A stretch of DNA of 64,000 nucleotides from Acinetobacter sp. B51(2017) (GTDB lineage: Bacteria > Pseudomonadota > Gammaproteobacteria > Pseudomonadales > Moraxellaceae): the NCBI RefSeq assembly GCF_003711395.1, contig NZ_PJRJ01000009.1, positions 34,505 to 98,504 of the forward strand, in the 5' to 3' direction. The notes under the pieces were generated by a model, which saw only the letters and a program-made list of their open reading frames with translations, was not told the origin of the DNA and ran no database searches. Of this stretch, positions 54,628 through 63,775 are shown piece after piece. Position 1 is the stretch's first letter. Every line of letters starts with the position of its first letter. The position numbers were made by a program, and so were the translations under genes.

Positions 54628-56799
54628 TTAGAAGTCATAAGAGACTGATAACCAGTAGTTACGACCTGCTAAATATGTCCCTGACATACTTGAACCAATG
54701 GTCATATAGTCATAGTAGCTTGCTTCTTCACCTAGACTATTGATATAGCTGGTATTGCCACTAAAGTCTTTATCTAACAAGTTATTTACTGAACCGTTAA
54801 AACGTAATTGATCGTTGACGCTGTAACTTGCACCTAAATTAAACAAATTATAACCTTTGAGCTTGTTACCTGTTGCCGCATAAATAAGACCTGCGTCACC
54901 TACGGTTTCCTCAGTACTATAACGTTTACGATCTGATTTATATTCGTGCTGTAACCATACATCAAGTGCAGGGTTGATATGCCAAGTAGAGGTCACATTC
55001 AAGGCATTTTTTGGCACATTATTTAAGTAAGAACCTTTATTTTCACCTTTGGTAATCTCACTTTCCATATAGGTATAAGCAGCTTTAATATCCCATTCTG
55101 GAATAATATTATATTTCAAGCTAACTTCAACACCCTTAGTTTCTGCCTCATTGGCATTGATTTTAGGTTCAAAAGCCTCTTGGGTAATATGCGAACCGTA
55201 GCTAATACAGCCTGCTTGATTTGGATTGCTTGCTGAATAACAGTTCCATACTTGAGGACCTGTTGTAATCAGATTCTCAATTTGGTTAAAGAATAGTGTT
55301 GTGGTCAGATCTAAACCACCGCGGTTATAGTTAAAACCAAATTCATAGTTGATAGATTCTTCTGGTTTTAAGTTAGGTGAGCCCACACCAAAGGTTTCGC
55401 CTTGGCCACTTACACTAATCACACCGTTATGTAAGTCTTTGGCAGAAGGGGCTTTATAACCGGTACTCACGCCACCTTTTACTGTTAAATTGTCATTGGT
55501 ATTCCAAACCAAATAAGCGCGTGGGCTGAATTGACCACCAAAACCAGAATGGTCTTCGTAGCGTCCACCAATGGTTAATGCGAGTTGGTCGACAATACGC
55601 CATTCATCTTCAGCGTAAAAAGACAAAGAATCTTTCTTAAATTTAGCGCCAATACCTGCTAAATCATCAGCAATTTCTGCTTCTTTATATTCAGCACCCA
55701 TGGTCACTTTGTGATTAGCGATAGGCATCACAATATGTGTATCAGCTACAAAGTCAGTATTTTCTAGAGTACGGTCACTGCCTGCAGCAACATTACCTGG
55801 GAAAGTATTACGCGGAATAGTACGCCCGACAGTTTCGGTTTGTGTGTGGCTGACATAAGAAGACCACTTACCAAAGTCATAATTACCTTCATGACCTGCG
55901 GCGATTTGTTGACGATTAAATTCAAGTTGGTCTTTATAGCCATTGGCGCGTGCTGGTGTGTCAATATTACCTAAGCGACTATCGTGGTTTTTATAGTTTT
56001 GGCTCGACTGGAAACCATCAATCCATAAGCTATTTTGATCATCTAGGTTAAATGATAATTTACCGCCAAAATCGTAAATGTCTGCTTCACTTGGACGTGG
56101 GTCACGACCTGAAGTGCCAGGGATACGCTCAGATTTTTGACGGTCTAAGTAAGAACCACGTAGTTGTAGACCAAGTTTGTCTTGAATTAAAGGCCCATTA
56201 ACAACAAAGCTCGTTTTTGCAGAGTCAGCTTCGCCTTTATGTTCCATTACATTGCCACTTACAGTGACATTACCACCCCAAGTATCACTCACTTTTTTGG
56301 TAATAATGTTGATCACACCGCCCATGGCTTCTGAGCCATAACGGGTTGCCATAGGACCACGAATCACTTCAATACGCTCAATGGCTGCCAATGGCGGTAA
56401 GTAGCCATTAGATGCTTCACCAAAACCGTTAGGCGTTACATCAGCTGAAGTGGTTTGACGGCGACCGTCGATCAGAATCAAACTGTATTCATTACCTAAA
56501 CCACGCATTTTGATATTTAAGCCTGATGTTTTACCTACACCATCACGAATATCAATCCCTGGTACATCTGCTAACAAGTCTGCAATGCTGGTTGCGTTTT
56601 TCTTTTCAATATCTTCTTTGGTCACTACGCTAATTGAAGCAGGTGCATCTTTTAAGTTTTGTTCAAAACCCGCTGCTGATACCACAATAGTTTCGAGTTG
56701 TTGTGTTTGAGTGGCTGGCTGTGCGGTGTTTGCAACTGCTGGTGTCGCTATAATCCCAAGAATCGCAAACGTAAGAGGGCGAAGGTTGAAATGATGCAT
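54628..56799 (-). CDS. TonB-dependent siderophore receptor (FepA/CirA-type)
   Basis: 723 residues: signal peptide (ending VANTAQP), TonB-box-like ETIVVSA near 36, plug (KDAPASISVVTKEDIEKKN, IADLLADVPGIDIRDG, IKMRGLGNEYSLILIDGRRQ, IERIEVIRGPMATRYGSEAMGGVINIITKK), and barrel ending WLSVSYDF. The plug is closest to FepA/CirA/BfrA-like catecholate receptors; the exact ligand cannot be fixed. A strong Fur-box-like site lies upstream. Confidence 0.9.
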   Translation of the reverse strand: MHHFNLRPLTFAILGIIATPAVANTAQPATQTQQLETIVVSAAGFEQNLKDAPASISVVTKEDIEKKNATSIADLLADVPGIDIRDGVGKTSGLNIKMRGLGNEYSLILIDGRRQTTSADVTPNGFGEASNGYLPPLAAIERIEVIRGPMATRYGSEAMGGVINIITKKVSDTWGGNVTVSGNVMEHKGEADSAKTSFVVNGPLIQDKLGLQLRGSYLDRQKSERIPGTSGRDPRPSEADIYDFGGKLSFNLDDQNSLWIDGFQSSQNYKNHDSRLGNIDTPARANGYKDQLEFNRQQIAAGHEGNYDFGKWSSYVSHTQTETVGRTIPRNTFPGNVAAGSDRTLENTDFVADTHIVMPIANHKVTMGAEYKEAEIADDLAGIGAKFKKDSLSFYAEDEWRIVDQLALTIGGRYEDHSGFGGQFSPRAYLVWNTNDNLTVKGGVSTGYKAPSAKDLHNGVISVSGQGETFGVGSPNLKPEESINYEFGFNYNRGGLDLTTTLFFNQIENLITTGPQVWNCYSASNPNQAGCISYGSHITQEAFEPKINANEAETKGVEVSLKYNIIPEWDIKAAYTYMESEITKGENKGSYLNNVPKNALNVTSTWHINPALDVWLQHEYKSDRKRYSTEETVGDAGLIYAATGNKLKGYNLFNLGASYSVNDQLRFNGSVNNLLDKDFSGNTSYINSLGEEASYYDYMTIGSSMSGTYLAGRNYWLSVSYDF

Positions 56800-56863
56800 G
56801 GCTAATTTCCGTATATATTGGGTACGTTTTAGAGCAGTTGCTCAAAATTAACCAGGATATTAG

Positions 56864-56883
56864 TGATAATATTTATCATTTGC
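56864..56883 (-). promoter_or_regulatory. Fur box upstream of the FepA/CirA-type receptor
   Basis: TGATAAT-A-TTTATCA, a 7-1-7 inverted repeat with one mismatch; from 56865 it matches 14 of 19 positions of the Fur consensus. It lies about 65 bp upstream of the receptor start. Confidence 0.75.
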
Positions 56884-57061
56884 AATCAAAATAGTACAAA
56901 AAATAAGGGATCATCCCAGCAAAATGGCCTTGAAAATTAAGAATCCACCTCAATTAAATAGAAAAATTGCCCCTGAAAAATGCGGTTTTGTATATATTGA
57001 AATGTTGGCATATAATGTGGCACATTTTTTTAAACCCTTTCACTAAAATATCGAGGAAGCC

Positions 57062-58393
57062 ATGCAAGTAACTTCTGAAGCGGTTTCGGGCGTTGCCCGT
57101 CGTTTAAATGTATCTGTACCGACGAGCCGTATTAACGAGCAGTTTGAAGCTCGCTTGAAACGCACTGCCAAAACTGTAAAGATCAACGGCTTCCGTCAAG
57201 GTAAAGTGCCTGTAAACGTTGTACGTCGTGAATATGGCGCGGGTATCTACCAAGAAGTTGTTAACGACATCATTCGTGAAACAGTTTTCGAAGCAATCCA
57301 ACAAGAAAAAATCAATGCTGTTGGTATGCCAAACATTGAAAAAACTGAGATGAAAGACGACGCGCTTGTATACGAAGCGACTGTTGAAGTTTATCCAGAA
57401 GTTGACGTTAAATTTGAAGGTTTAGAAGTAGAGCGTAAAGCTGCGACTGTAAACGACAAAGACGTTGATCAAATGATCGAAAACCTACAAAAGCAACGCG
57501 CTGGTTGGGCTGACACGAAAGGCATGGCGAAAAAAGACATGCAAGTAACTTTCGACTTTGAAGGTTCAATTGATGGCGAGAAGTTCGAAGGCGGTTCTGC
57601 TGAAGACTTTAAACTTGTGTTAGGTTCAGGTCGTATGATCCCTGGCTTCGAAGATGGCATCATCGGTATGAAGAAAGGCGAAGAGAAAGTAATCGAAGTT
57701 ACTTTCCCAGAAGACTACCAAGCTGCGAACTTAGCGGGTAAAGCTGCACAGTTCAAAATCACTGTGAAACAAGTTGAAAAACAAAAGCTTCCAGAAATCG
57801 ATGCTGAATTCTTAAAAGTATTTGGCGTATCTGAAGAAGAAGGCGTTGAAAAACTTAAAGCTGACGTACGTAAAAACATGGAACGCGAAGTAACTAACGG
57901 TCTTCGTAACCAAGTAAAAGGCGCAACTTTTGATGCACTTGTTGCTGCGAACGAAATCGAAGTTCCAGAAGCAATGTTAACGCAAGAAATTGAACGTCAA
58001 CGTCAACAAATGATCCAACAGTTCACACAACAGTTTGGTGCTCAAGGCGCGAAAGCATTCGATTCAAGCATGCTTCCAGACGAATTGTTCAAAGAACAAG
58101 CTGAAAAAGCGGTTAAACTTGGCGTATTGGTCAGCAAAGTATTAGCTGAATCAAAACTTGAAGTTGACGCTGCTCGTGTTGATGCTTACATCGCTGACAT
58201 GGCGTCTTCTTACGAAGATCCAAACGAAGTAATCGAATACTTCAACAACGACAAACAACAACGCGCGCAAATCGAAGCTGTTGTTTTAGAAGACCAAGTT
58301 GTAGATTACATCTTAGCTGCTGCTAAAGTAACTGACACAACTGTAAGCTATGAAGACTTATTGAAAGAGCAACAAGCTCGTCAACAAGGCTAA
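57062..58393 (+). CDS. tig: Trigger factor
   Basis: Ribosome-bound chaperone and prolyl isomerase meeting nascent chains at L23. 443 residues: ribosome-binding N-domain with the signature GFRQGKVP (about 43-50), FKBP-type PPIase domain (about 150-235, [17 protein letters not shown]), and a C-terminal substrate-binding arm. GAGGAAG precedes the ATG. Upstream of clpP-clpX as in many bacteria. Confidence 0.97.
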   Translation: MQVTSEAVSGVARRLNVSVPTSRINEQFEARLKRTAKTVKINGFRQGKVPVNVVRREYGAGIYQEVVNDIIRETVFEAIQQEKINAVGMPNIEKTEMKDDALVYEATVEVYPEVDVKFEGLEVERKAATVNDKDVDQMIENLQKQRAGWADTKGMAKKDMQVTFDFEGSIDGEKFEGGSAEDFKLVLGSGRMIPGFEDGIIGMKKGEEKVIEVTFPEDYQAANLAGKAAQFKITVKQVEKQKLPEIDAEFLKVFGVSEEEGVEKLKADVRKNMEREVTNGLRNQVKGATFDALVAANEIEVPEAMLTQEIERQRQQMIQQFTQQFGAQGAKAFDSSMLPDELFKEQAEKAVKLGVLVSKVLAESKLEVDAARVDAYIADMASSYEDPNEVIEYFNNDKQQRAQIEAVVLEDQVVDYILAAAKVTDTTVSYEDLLKEQQARQQG

Positions 58394-58405
58394 TCGTTAA
58401 GCTTG

Positions 58406-58434
58406 AAAAAAAGGCGCTCATAGCGCCTTTTTTT
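58406..58434 (+). terminator. Terminator of tig
   Basis: 13-bp stem AAAAAAAGGCGCT/AGCGCCTTTTTTT with a CAT loop and extra T; so clpPX has its own promoter. Confidence 0.94.
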
Positions 58435-58579
58435 TTGCAATTTGTTGTTTTGCAATCTTCACAAAACTTATGCAAAAAACTGCATGGATTTATTTGTGAA
58501 TCTTTTGCAATTTAATGAATTATCCCTCATATTGTGACTATGAGTGCAGTAACAAAAAATTTTAGGAATAATTAAACTT

Positions 58580-59185
58580 ATGTACGTTCCAACTATTGAT
58601 AACGCCTTAGTCCCAATGGTGGTAGAACAGTCATCGCGTGGTGAGCGTTCTTTTGATATTTATTCACGTTTATTACGTGAGCGGGTAATTTTTTTAACAG
58701 GACAAGTTGAAGACAACATGGCCAACTTAATTGTGGCGCAAATGTTGTTTTTAGAAGCTGAAAACCCAGATAAAGATATTCATTTATATATCAACTCTCC
58801 GGGTGGTTCGGTAACTGCAGGTATGGCAATTTACGATACCATGCAATTTATTAAACCTGACGTTGTGACTTATTGTATGGGTCAAGCCGCATCAATGGGC
58901 GCATTTTTATTAAATGCTGGTGCTAAAGGCAAACGTTACTGCTTAGAAAACGCGCGTGTTATGATTCACCAACCACTTGGTGGTTTCCGTGGTCAAGCAT
59001 CGGATATCGAAATCCATGCACGCGAAATTTTATTTATTAAAGAACGCCTAAACCGTTTAATGGCTGAACACAGTGGTCAAGATTACGAGAAAGTAGCACG
59101 TGATACCGATCGTGATAACTTTATGACTGCTCAGCAAGCAAAAGAATACGGCTTAGTGGACGAAGTGTTAAGCAAACGTCCATAA
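58580..59185 (+). CDS. clpP: ATP-dependent Clp protease proteolytic subunit
   Basis: Serine peptidase forming the tetradecameric barrel used by ClpX and ClpA. 201 residues; catalytic Ser105 in [11 protein letters not shown], His130 in [10 protein letters not shown], and Asp179 in RDTDRDNFM. The short propeptide before [16 protein letters not shown] is typical. clpX follows after 29 bp. Confidence 0.97.
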   Translation: MYVPTIDNALVPMVVEQSSRGERSFDIYSRLLRERVIFLTGQVEDNMANLIVAQMLFLEAENPDKDIHLYINSPGGSVTAGMAIYDTMQFIKPDVVTYCMGQAASMGAFLLNAGAKGKRYCLENARVMIHQPLGGFRGQASDIEIHAREILFIKERLNRLMAEHSGQDYEKVARDTDRDNFMTAQQAKEYGLVDEVLSKRP

Positions 59186-59214
59186 GTTCTTCCCTTTTAG
59201 ATATTGGAGTGAAT

Positions 59215-60522
59215 ATGTCCGAACATCCTCAAGGACAAAAGCATTGTTCATTTTGCGGTAAAACGCAGTCTGAAGTCGGGAAACTGATTGCAGGCGAGGA
59301 CGCGTACATCTGTAATGAATGTGTGGACGTATGCTTAGACCTCGTACAAACCAGCCAACAAGTTGACGCTGGTGATTGGGCAAGCAAACCATTACCAAAA
59401 CCACATGAAATTCGCGCTGCGCTTGATCAATATGTGATTGGTCAAGATGTTGCGAAAAAAACCTTGTCGGTTGCGGTATATAACCACTACAAACGCTTAA
59501 AAGTGACCCATAACGGTCAGAAAAAAGATGATGCAGTGGAAATCGCAAAAAGTAACATTCTGCTTGTAGGTCCTACAGGTTCGGGTAAAACTTTATTGGC
59601 GCAAACCCTTGCACGTTTACTGGATGTGCCGTTTGCAATGGCAGATGCGACTACATTAACCGAAGCGGGTTATGTGGGTGAAGATGTTGAAAACATCGTG
59701 CAAAAGCTATTACAAAAAGCTGATTACGATGTAGAAAAAGCGCAAAAAGGCATTATCTATATTGATGAAATCGACAAGATCACTCGTAAATCAGAAAACC
59801 CATCGATTACGCGTGATGTATCTGGCGAAGGCGTACAACAAGCATTGTTAAAAATGATTGAAGGTACGGTGGCGTCAATTCCACCACAAGGTGGTCGTAA
59901 ACATCCACAGCAAGAATTTATTCAAGTCGATACTTCGAATATCTTATTTATTTGTGGTGGTGCGTTCTCTGGTCTTGAGAAAATCGTGCAACAGCGTCAG
60001 GAAAAAGGCGGCATTGGCTTTACGGCAGAAGTGCGTAAAAAAGATGAAACCAAAAAACTGTCTGACCTGTTCCGTCAAGTTGAAGCAACAGACCTCGTAA
60101 AATTTGGTTTAATTCCAGAATTTATCGGTCGTTTGCCTGTGATCGCGACTTTAGAAGAGCTAGATGAAGATGCATTATTGCAAATTCTGACTGAGCCTAA
60201 AAATGCGCTAACTCGTCAATATAAATACTTATTTGACATGGAAGATGTAGATTTAGTCTTTGAAGAATCTGCGTTACGTGCTGTGGCGAAAAAAGCGCTA
60301 GACCGTAATACAGGTGCGCGTGGTTTACGTTCGATTCTAGAAAACGTCTTGCTTGAAACCATGTATGATCTACCAAGTCAGACTGATGTCGGTACAGTGG
60401 TGGTCAATGCGGCAGTAATCAATGAAGGCACTAAGCCTGAGTTTAAAGCTGAGCGTCAAGCCAAAACAGAAAGTTCTGAACCAGCCAAAACAGATTTAAA
60501 GTTAGTCAATAAAACTGCCTAA
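59215..60522 (+). CDS. clpX: ClpX unfoldase ATPase subunit
   Basis: AAA+ unfoldase that feeds proteins to ClpP. 435 residues from ATG 59215 (GGAG five nucleotides upstream; GTG 59209 rejected). N-terminal zinc-binding domain with C11, C14, C33 and C36; Walker A GPTGSGKT, pore loop [11 protein letters not shown] (GYVG), Walker [11 protein letters not shown], ClpP-docking IGF within [10 protein letters not shown], sensor 2 GARGLRSI. Same operon as clpP. Confidence 0.97.
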   Translation: MSEHPQGQKHCSFCGKTQSEVGKLIAGEDAYICNECVDVCLDLVQTSQQVDAGDWASKPLPKPHEIRAALDQYVIGQDVAKKTLSVAVYNHYKRLKVTHNGQKKDDAVEIAKSNILLVGPTGSGKTLLAQTLARLLDVPFAMADATTLTEAGYVGEDVENIVQKLLQKADYDVEKAQKGIIYIDEIDKITRKSENPSITRDVSGEGVQQALLKMIEGTVASIPPQGGRKHPQQEFIQVDTSNILFICGGAFSGLEKIVQQRQEKGGIGFTAEVRKKDETKKLSDLFRQVEATDLVKFGLIPEFIGRLPVIATLEELDEDALLQILTEPKNALTRQYKYLFDMEDVDLVFEESALRAVAKKALDRNTGARGLRSILENVLLETMYDLPSQTDVGTVVVNAAVINEGTKPEFKAERQAKTESSEPAKTDLKLVNKTA

Positions 60523-60533
60523 TGTTAAAGCTT

Positions 60534-60567
60534 AAAAAAACGTGCCAATTGGCACGTTTTTTTATTT
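60534..60567. terminator. Terminator between clpX and the exported protein gene
   Basis: 13-bp stem AAAAAAACGTGCC/GGCACGTTTTTTT with an AATT loop; bidirectional for the convergent pair. It overlaps the 3' end of the minus-strand gene. Confidence 0.93.
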
Positions 60568-60951
60568 GGACTGGTTGAGGAGTTTTTCTAAGGCTTTATT
60601 TTGCATAATGTCACGACTTTTATTGGTTACTTTATCTTCGATTGAAAAGTCTACGTTTTCACTACGTGCATTGACATTATATTTGTATAAAAAAGCATTG
60701 CTTTCATCAATAGCGCGTACATCAACAAAAGGTGTGGTGTAATTTTTTAAAGTGAAGGTGAGAGTAGTATTAGGTTTAATGACTTGATTTTCGGCAAGCA
60801 AATTGTCTTGCCATGTTCCACTATTACTTGGACTGACATAAATTGCTTGAAGATTTAACAAGGTTTGATTGTGAATACGCAGCATTAAATCTGCGGCATG
60901 CGTGCTTAAACTTAAGCATAATGTACAGAATAAAACCAGTAGCTTAGACAT
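60562..60951 (-). CDS. Small exported protein (intact paralog)
   Basis: 129 residues: signal peptide MSKLLVLFCTLCLSLSTHA, then a beta-rich mature protein with LMLRIHNQTLLNLQAIYVSPSNSGTWQDNLL, TPFVDVRAIDESNAFLYKYNVNAR. The opening IHNQT...YVSPS...W..DLL resembles small secreted proteins that bind or modulate envelope structures, but I recognise no family. A second, interrupted copy lies 94 bp upstream on the same strand. Confidence 0.75.
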   Translation of the reverse strand: MSKLLVLFCTLCLSLSTHAADLMLRIHNQTLLNLQAIYVSPSNSGTWQDNLLAENQVIKPNTTLTFTLKNYTTPFVDVRAIDESNAFLYKYNVNARSENVDFSIEDKVTNKSRDIMQNKALEKLLNQSK

Positions 60952-61044
60952 CTTACTGCGCCTTTTATCCGATCAGTGACTATATATATTATGCTTAAAA
61001 AACGATCAATTCTATTTTTGTCGGATAAAAGGCAGCTGAAGCTT

Positions 61045-61410
61045 TTATTTTAAATTGGGAATATTTTTTGGAGTTAATGTAGAGGTGACACGGTCTTGAG
61101 CTTTAAAATATACAGGCCCTTGTTCAGCATCTACACGATAGCGATAATAAAAATTACCTTCTGAATCGATGGCTCGAATATCAAAATAGGGTGTTGGGTA
61201 ATCGCTGAGGGTTAGGGTGAGTTGTCCATCACGTTCTAAATATTCATTTTCATCGAGTAAATCCTCTTCCCAAATGTGATCTTGCACATGACTGACCTAA
61301 ATATAATGCAAAGCTTTTTGAGTTTGATTGTGGATTTCTAAAATATAGTCTTTTGCCCACAGCGCGGTGCTGAGTTGAAGCATCACGAAGACCAGTATCA
61401 ATTTAGACAT
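61045..61410 (-). pseudogene. Paralog of the small exported protein, interrupted by an amber codon
   Basis: From ATG 61410 the frame encodes signal peptide MSKLILVFVMLQLSTALWA, then DYILEIHNQTQKALHYI. A TAG (61297-61299) follows, and the same frame continues VSHVQDHIWEEDLLDENEYL to a stop at 61045. It aligns along its length with the intact neighbour (IHNQT, YVS, W..DLL..N, PTPYFDIRAID). The TAG falls where the neighbour has the Tyr of IYVS, so one base change at a Tyr codon explains the break. Start, frame and C-terminus are otherwise intact, suggesting a recent event. Confidence 0.85.
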
Positions 61411-61486
61411 AAGCTAAGCGCCTCAATCCTAAAAGCGTTAGCATGAGTGTATGCCCAAATATGCATCTGCATCGTTATGTTTAGGT

Positions 61487-61519
61487 AAAAAAAAGCACCC
61501 AAAGAGGGTGCTTTTTTTT
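61487..61519. terminator. Terminator of the fumarase gene
   Basis: 14-bp stem AAAAAAAAGCACCC/GGGTGCTTTTTTTT with an AAAGA loop; strong in both directions. Confidence 0.94.
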
Positions 61520-61527
61520 AAGACAAA

Positions 61528-63054
61528 TTATTGCGCAGCAGCATCTACTACTGGAATTTTACCAATTTTTGCTTGCCAGATTTTTGGCGCAGTCGCGTGT
61601 ACAGAAGTACCATTGACGTCAACTGCTACAGAAACAGGCATGTCTTTTACAACAAACTTGTAGATCGCTTCCATACCTAAATCTTCGAAAGCGACAACTT
61701 CAGCTTCACGAATTGCTTTAGAGACTAAGTAAGCAGCACCGCCAACAGCCATTAAATAAGTGGCTTTGTTATCTTTAATTGCTTCAATTGCAGCAGGACC
61801 ACGGTCTGCTTTACCAATCATGCCATAAAGACCAGTTGCTTCTAAAACTTGGCGAGTGAACTTATCCATACGTGTTGCAGTTGTAGGACCAGCAGGACCA
61901 ACCACTTCGTCGCCTACTGGATCTACAGGACCAACGTAGTAAATGAACTTACCTTTAAGATCGACAGGAAGCTCTTCACCGTTGTTCAGCATGTCAACCA
62001 TACGTTTGTGCGCCGCGTCACGACCTGTATAGATGGTACCATTAAGCAATAATGTATCACCTGGTTGCCAAGCATTCATTTCTTCTTGGGTGATGTTGTC
62101 TAGGTCAACACGTTTAGAAGTTGATGAATCCCATGTTACTTCAGGATAATCTTCAAGTTTCGGTGCGATGATGTTGGCAACACCAGTACCATCTAACGTA
62201 AAGTGTGCGTGACGAGTTGCAGCACAGTTTGGAATCATACCGACTGGTTTGCCCGCAGCGTGGCATGGGTAATCTTTGATTTTGATGTCTAGAACAGTTG
62301 TAAGACCGCCAAGACCTTGCGCACCAATACCCAGCGCGTTTACTTTTTCGAAGATTTCGATACGAAGTTCTTCAAGTTTAGACTGTGGACCACGACGAAG
62401 TAATTCGTCCATGTTGATCTCTTCCATCAATGCTTCTTTAGCAAGCATCATGGCTTTTTCTGCAGTACCACCGATACCAATACCCAACATACCCGGTGGA
62501 CACCAGCCTGCACCCATGGTTGGAACAGTTTTTAATACCCAATCCACGATTGAGTCAGAAGGGTTTAACATTGCCAGTTTAGATTTGTTTTCTGAACCGC
62601 CACCTTTTGCTGCAACAGTGATATCTACTTTGTTACCTGGAACAAGTTTGTGGTAGATCACAGCAGGGGTGTTGTCTTTAGTGTTTTTACGACCAAATGC
62701 AGGGTCAGCAAGCACAGATGCACGTAGTACGTTTGAGTTTTCTAAGTAACCTTGGCGTACACCTTCGTTAATCGCATCGTCTAGGCTCATGGTTAAATCA
62801 AATTTAACATCCATACCCACTTCAACGAATACGTTGACGATACCAGTATCTTGGCAGATTGGGCGGTGGCCTTCTGCACACATACGAGAGTTAATTAAGA
62901 TTTGTGCGATTGCATCTTTAGCAGCTTTGTTTTCTTCACGGTCATACGCACGGCTCATCGCTTGGATGAAGTCTTGTGGATGGTAGTAAGAAATAAACTG
63001 AAGCGCATCTTTAACCGATGTGATCAAGTCATCTTGCTTGATAATAGTTGTCAT
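61528..63054 (-). CDS. fumA: Fumarate hydratase, class I (Fe-S)
   Basis: TCA-cycle enzyme interconverting fumarate and malate with an oxygen-labile 4Fe-4S cluster. 508 residues. Candidate cluster cysteines C67 (GHRPICQDTG), the one in GAGWCPPGMLG, and the one in IPNCAATRHAHF. The C-terminal beta domain includes KFTRQVLEATGLYGMIGKADRG and VAVDVNGTSVHATAP. Monocistronic. It needs no class II partner, and no fumC is in the window. Confidence 0.95.
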   Translation of the reverse strand: MTTIIKQDDLITSVKDALQFISYYHPQDFIQAMSRAYDREENKAAKDAIAQILINSRMCAEGHRPICQDTGIVNVFVEVGMDVKFDLTMSLDDAINEGVRQGYLENSNVLRASVLADPAFGRKNTKDNTPAVIYHKLVPGNKVDITVAAKGGGSENKSKLAMLNPSDSIVDWVLKTVPTMGAGWCPPGMLGIGIGGTAEKAMMLAKEALMEEINMDELLRRGPQSKLEELRIEIFEKVNALGIGAQGLGGLTTVLDIKIKDYPCHAAGKPVGMIPNCAATRHAHFTLDGTGVANIIAPKLEDYPEVTWDSSTSKRVDLDNITQEEMNAWQPGDTLLLNGTIYTGRDAAHKRMVDMLNNGEELPVDLKGKFIYYVGPVDPVGDEVVGPAGPTTATRMDKFTRQVLEATGLYGMIGKADRGPAAIEAIKDNKATYLMAVGGAAYLVSKAIREAEVVAFEDLGMEAIYKFVVKDMPVSVAVDVNGTSVHATAPKIWQAKIGKIPVVDAAAQ

Positions 63055-63308
63055 ATCAAATATCTCTTGAGCGGGCTGATAGCTAGCGGGCTAAATTATA
63101 AGACAAAAAAATGCTGCTGTGGGTGTTTTGGGCGAAAGTTTAATATCTAGCCTGAAACTGCAAGTCTTGGCTTATGGTTTAGTCCAAAAAAGCCTTCATT
63201 TTGGATATGTATCTAGAGATTTTTGTCATAAAAAAATCATAAATGAATTGCGATTTTTGTTAAGTTTTTGATATTAATAGATAATATGGATTGAGTTGCA
63301 TTTAACTT
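63055..63308. other. Intergenic region upstream of fumA and the microprotein gene
   Basis: AT-rich divergent spacer of about 250 bp before the PhoB box. It must carry the fumA promoter. I see no ORF or stable hairpin in it. Confidence 0.6.
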
Positions 63309-63342
63309 TTGTCATATAACTGTCATAAAACTTTCGCATAAT
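63309..63342 (+). promoter_or_regulatory. PhoB box and -10 element
   Basis: Direct repeats at exact 11-bp steps: TTGTCAT (63309-63315), CTGTCAT (63320-63326) and a weaker CTTTCGC (63331-63337), separated by AT-rich 4-mers ATAA and AAAA. The first two make an almost perfect Pho box. A -10 CATAAT (63337-63342) begins 10 bp after the box, the spacing of class PhoB promoters where the box replaces the -35. Predicted start about 63350. Confidence 0.85.
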
Positions 63343-63373
63343 GCACGCATCGAAACGAAGAGATCCTAAGACA

Positions 63374-63460
63374 ATGGTTACAGGTATTTTGATGGTTGCT
63401 GGTTTTTGTGTATATATCGCAGCGACTTGGATGTATGGTCAAAAAGAAGATCAAGCTTAA
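63374..63460 (+). CDS. 28-residue membrane microprotein, PhoB-controlled
   Basis: Short ORF starting MVTGILMVAGFCVYIAATWM and ending YGQKEDQA: a single hydrophobic helix of about 18 residues and a charged C-terminal tail, the usual design of regulatory membrane microproteins that bind transporters or kinases. It starts about 24 nt after the predicted transcription start; AGAGA and AAG lie upstream as a modest ribosome site. The terminator overlaps its last codons. I recognise no family. Function in phosphate limitation is inferred from the promoter only. Confidence 0.65.
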   Translation: MVTGILMVAGFCVYIAATWMYGQKEDQA

Positions 63461-63477
63461 GCTTTATCTTCTTTTTT
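63441..63477 (+). terminator. Terminator of the PhoB-controlled unit
   Basis: Stem AAAAAGAAGAT/ATCTTCTTTTT, one C/T mismatch, then AAGC/GCTT with a TTAA loop, followed by T. It gives a transcript of only about 125 nt from the predicted start. Confidence 0.88.
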
Positions 63478-63591
63478 CGTTTTATAGTCCAACAATAAAA
63501 ATTCTTACCATATTTACTATTTTTACGCTCGTTCTTCCTACCCCTCTCGCGCTATGCTGATAGTACGCACCTCAAGTCTAAAGGTGATGCT

Positions 63592-63768
63592 ATGGCTCAA
63601 TTTTTTTGTGTTTTTATCTTCGTGATTTGTCTTACACCCAGTTATGCCGCAGATAGCCGTGAACAATCACAGCCACCAGCGAAACAATCTATCACGCAGG
63701 AACAGCCACCTCCTACGCCAATTCATCCTTGTGCACCGCTTGAACAATGTATGCCACCGAGTTACTAA
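63592..63768 (+). CDS. Small exported Pro/Gln-rich protein
   Basis: 58 residues with a clear signal peptide (MAQFFCVFIFVICLTPSYAA). The mature part of about 38 residues is rich in Pro and Gln (EQSQPPAKQSITQEQPPPTP) and has two cysteines near the end (PCAPLEQCMPPSY), possibly a disulfide loop. AAGGTGA lies upstream of the ATG. Unrecognised. An IS66-type element begins 7 bp after its stop, but the frame looks complete. Confidence 0.65.
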   Translation: MAQFFCVFIFVICLTPSYAADSREQSQPPAKQSITQEQPPPTPIHPCAPLEQCMPPSY

Positions 63769-63775
63769 ATAAAAA

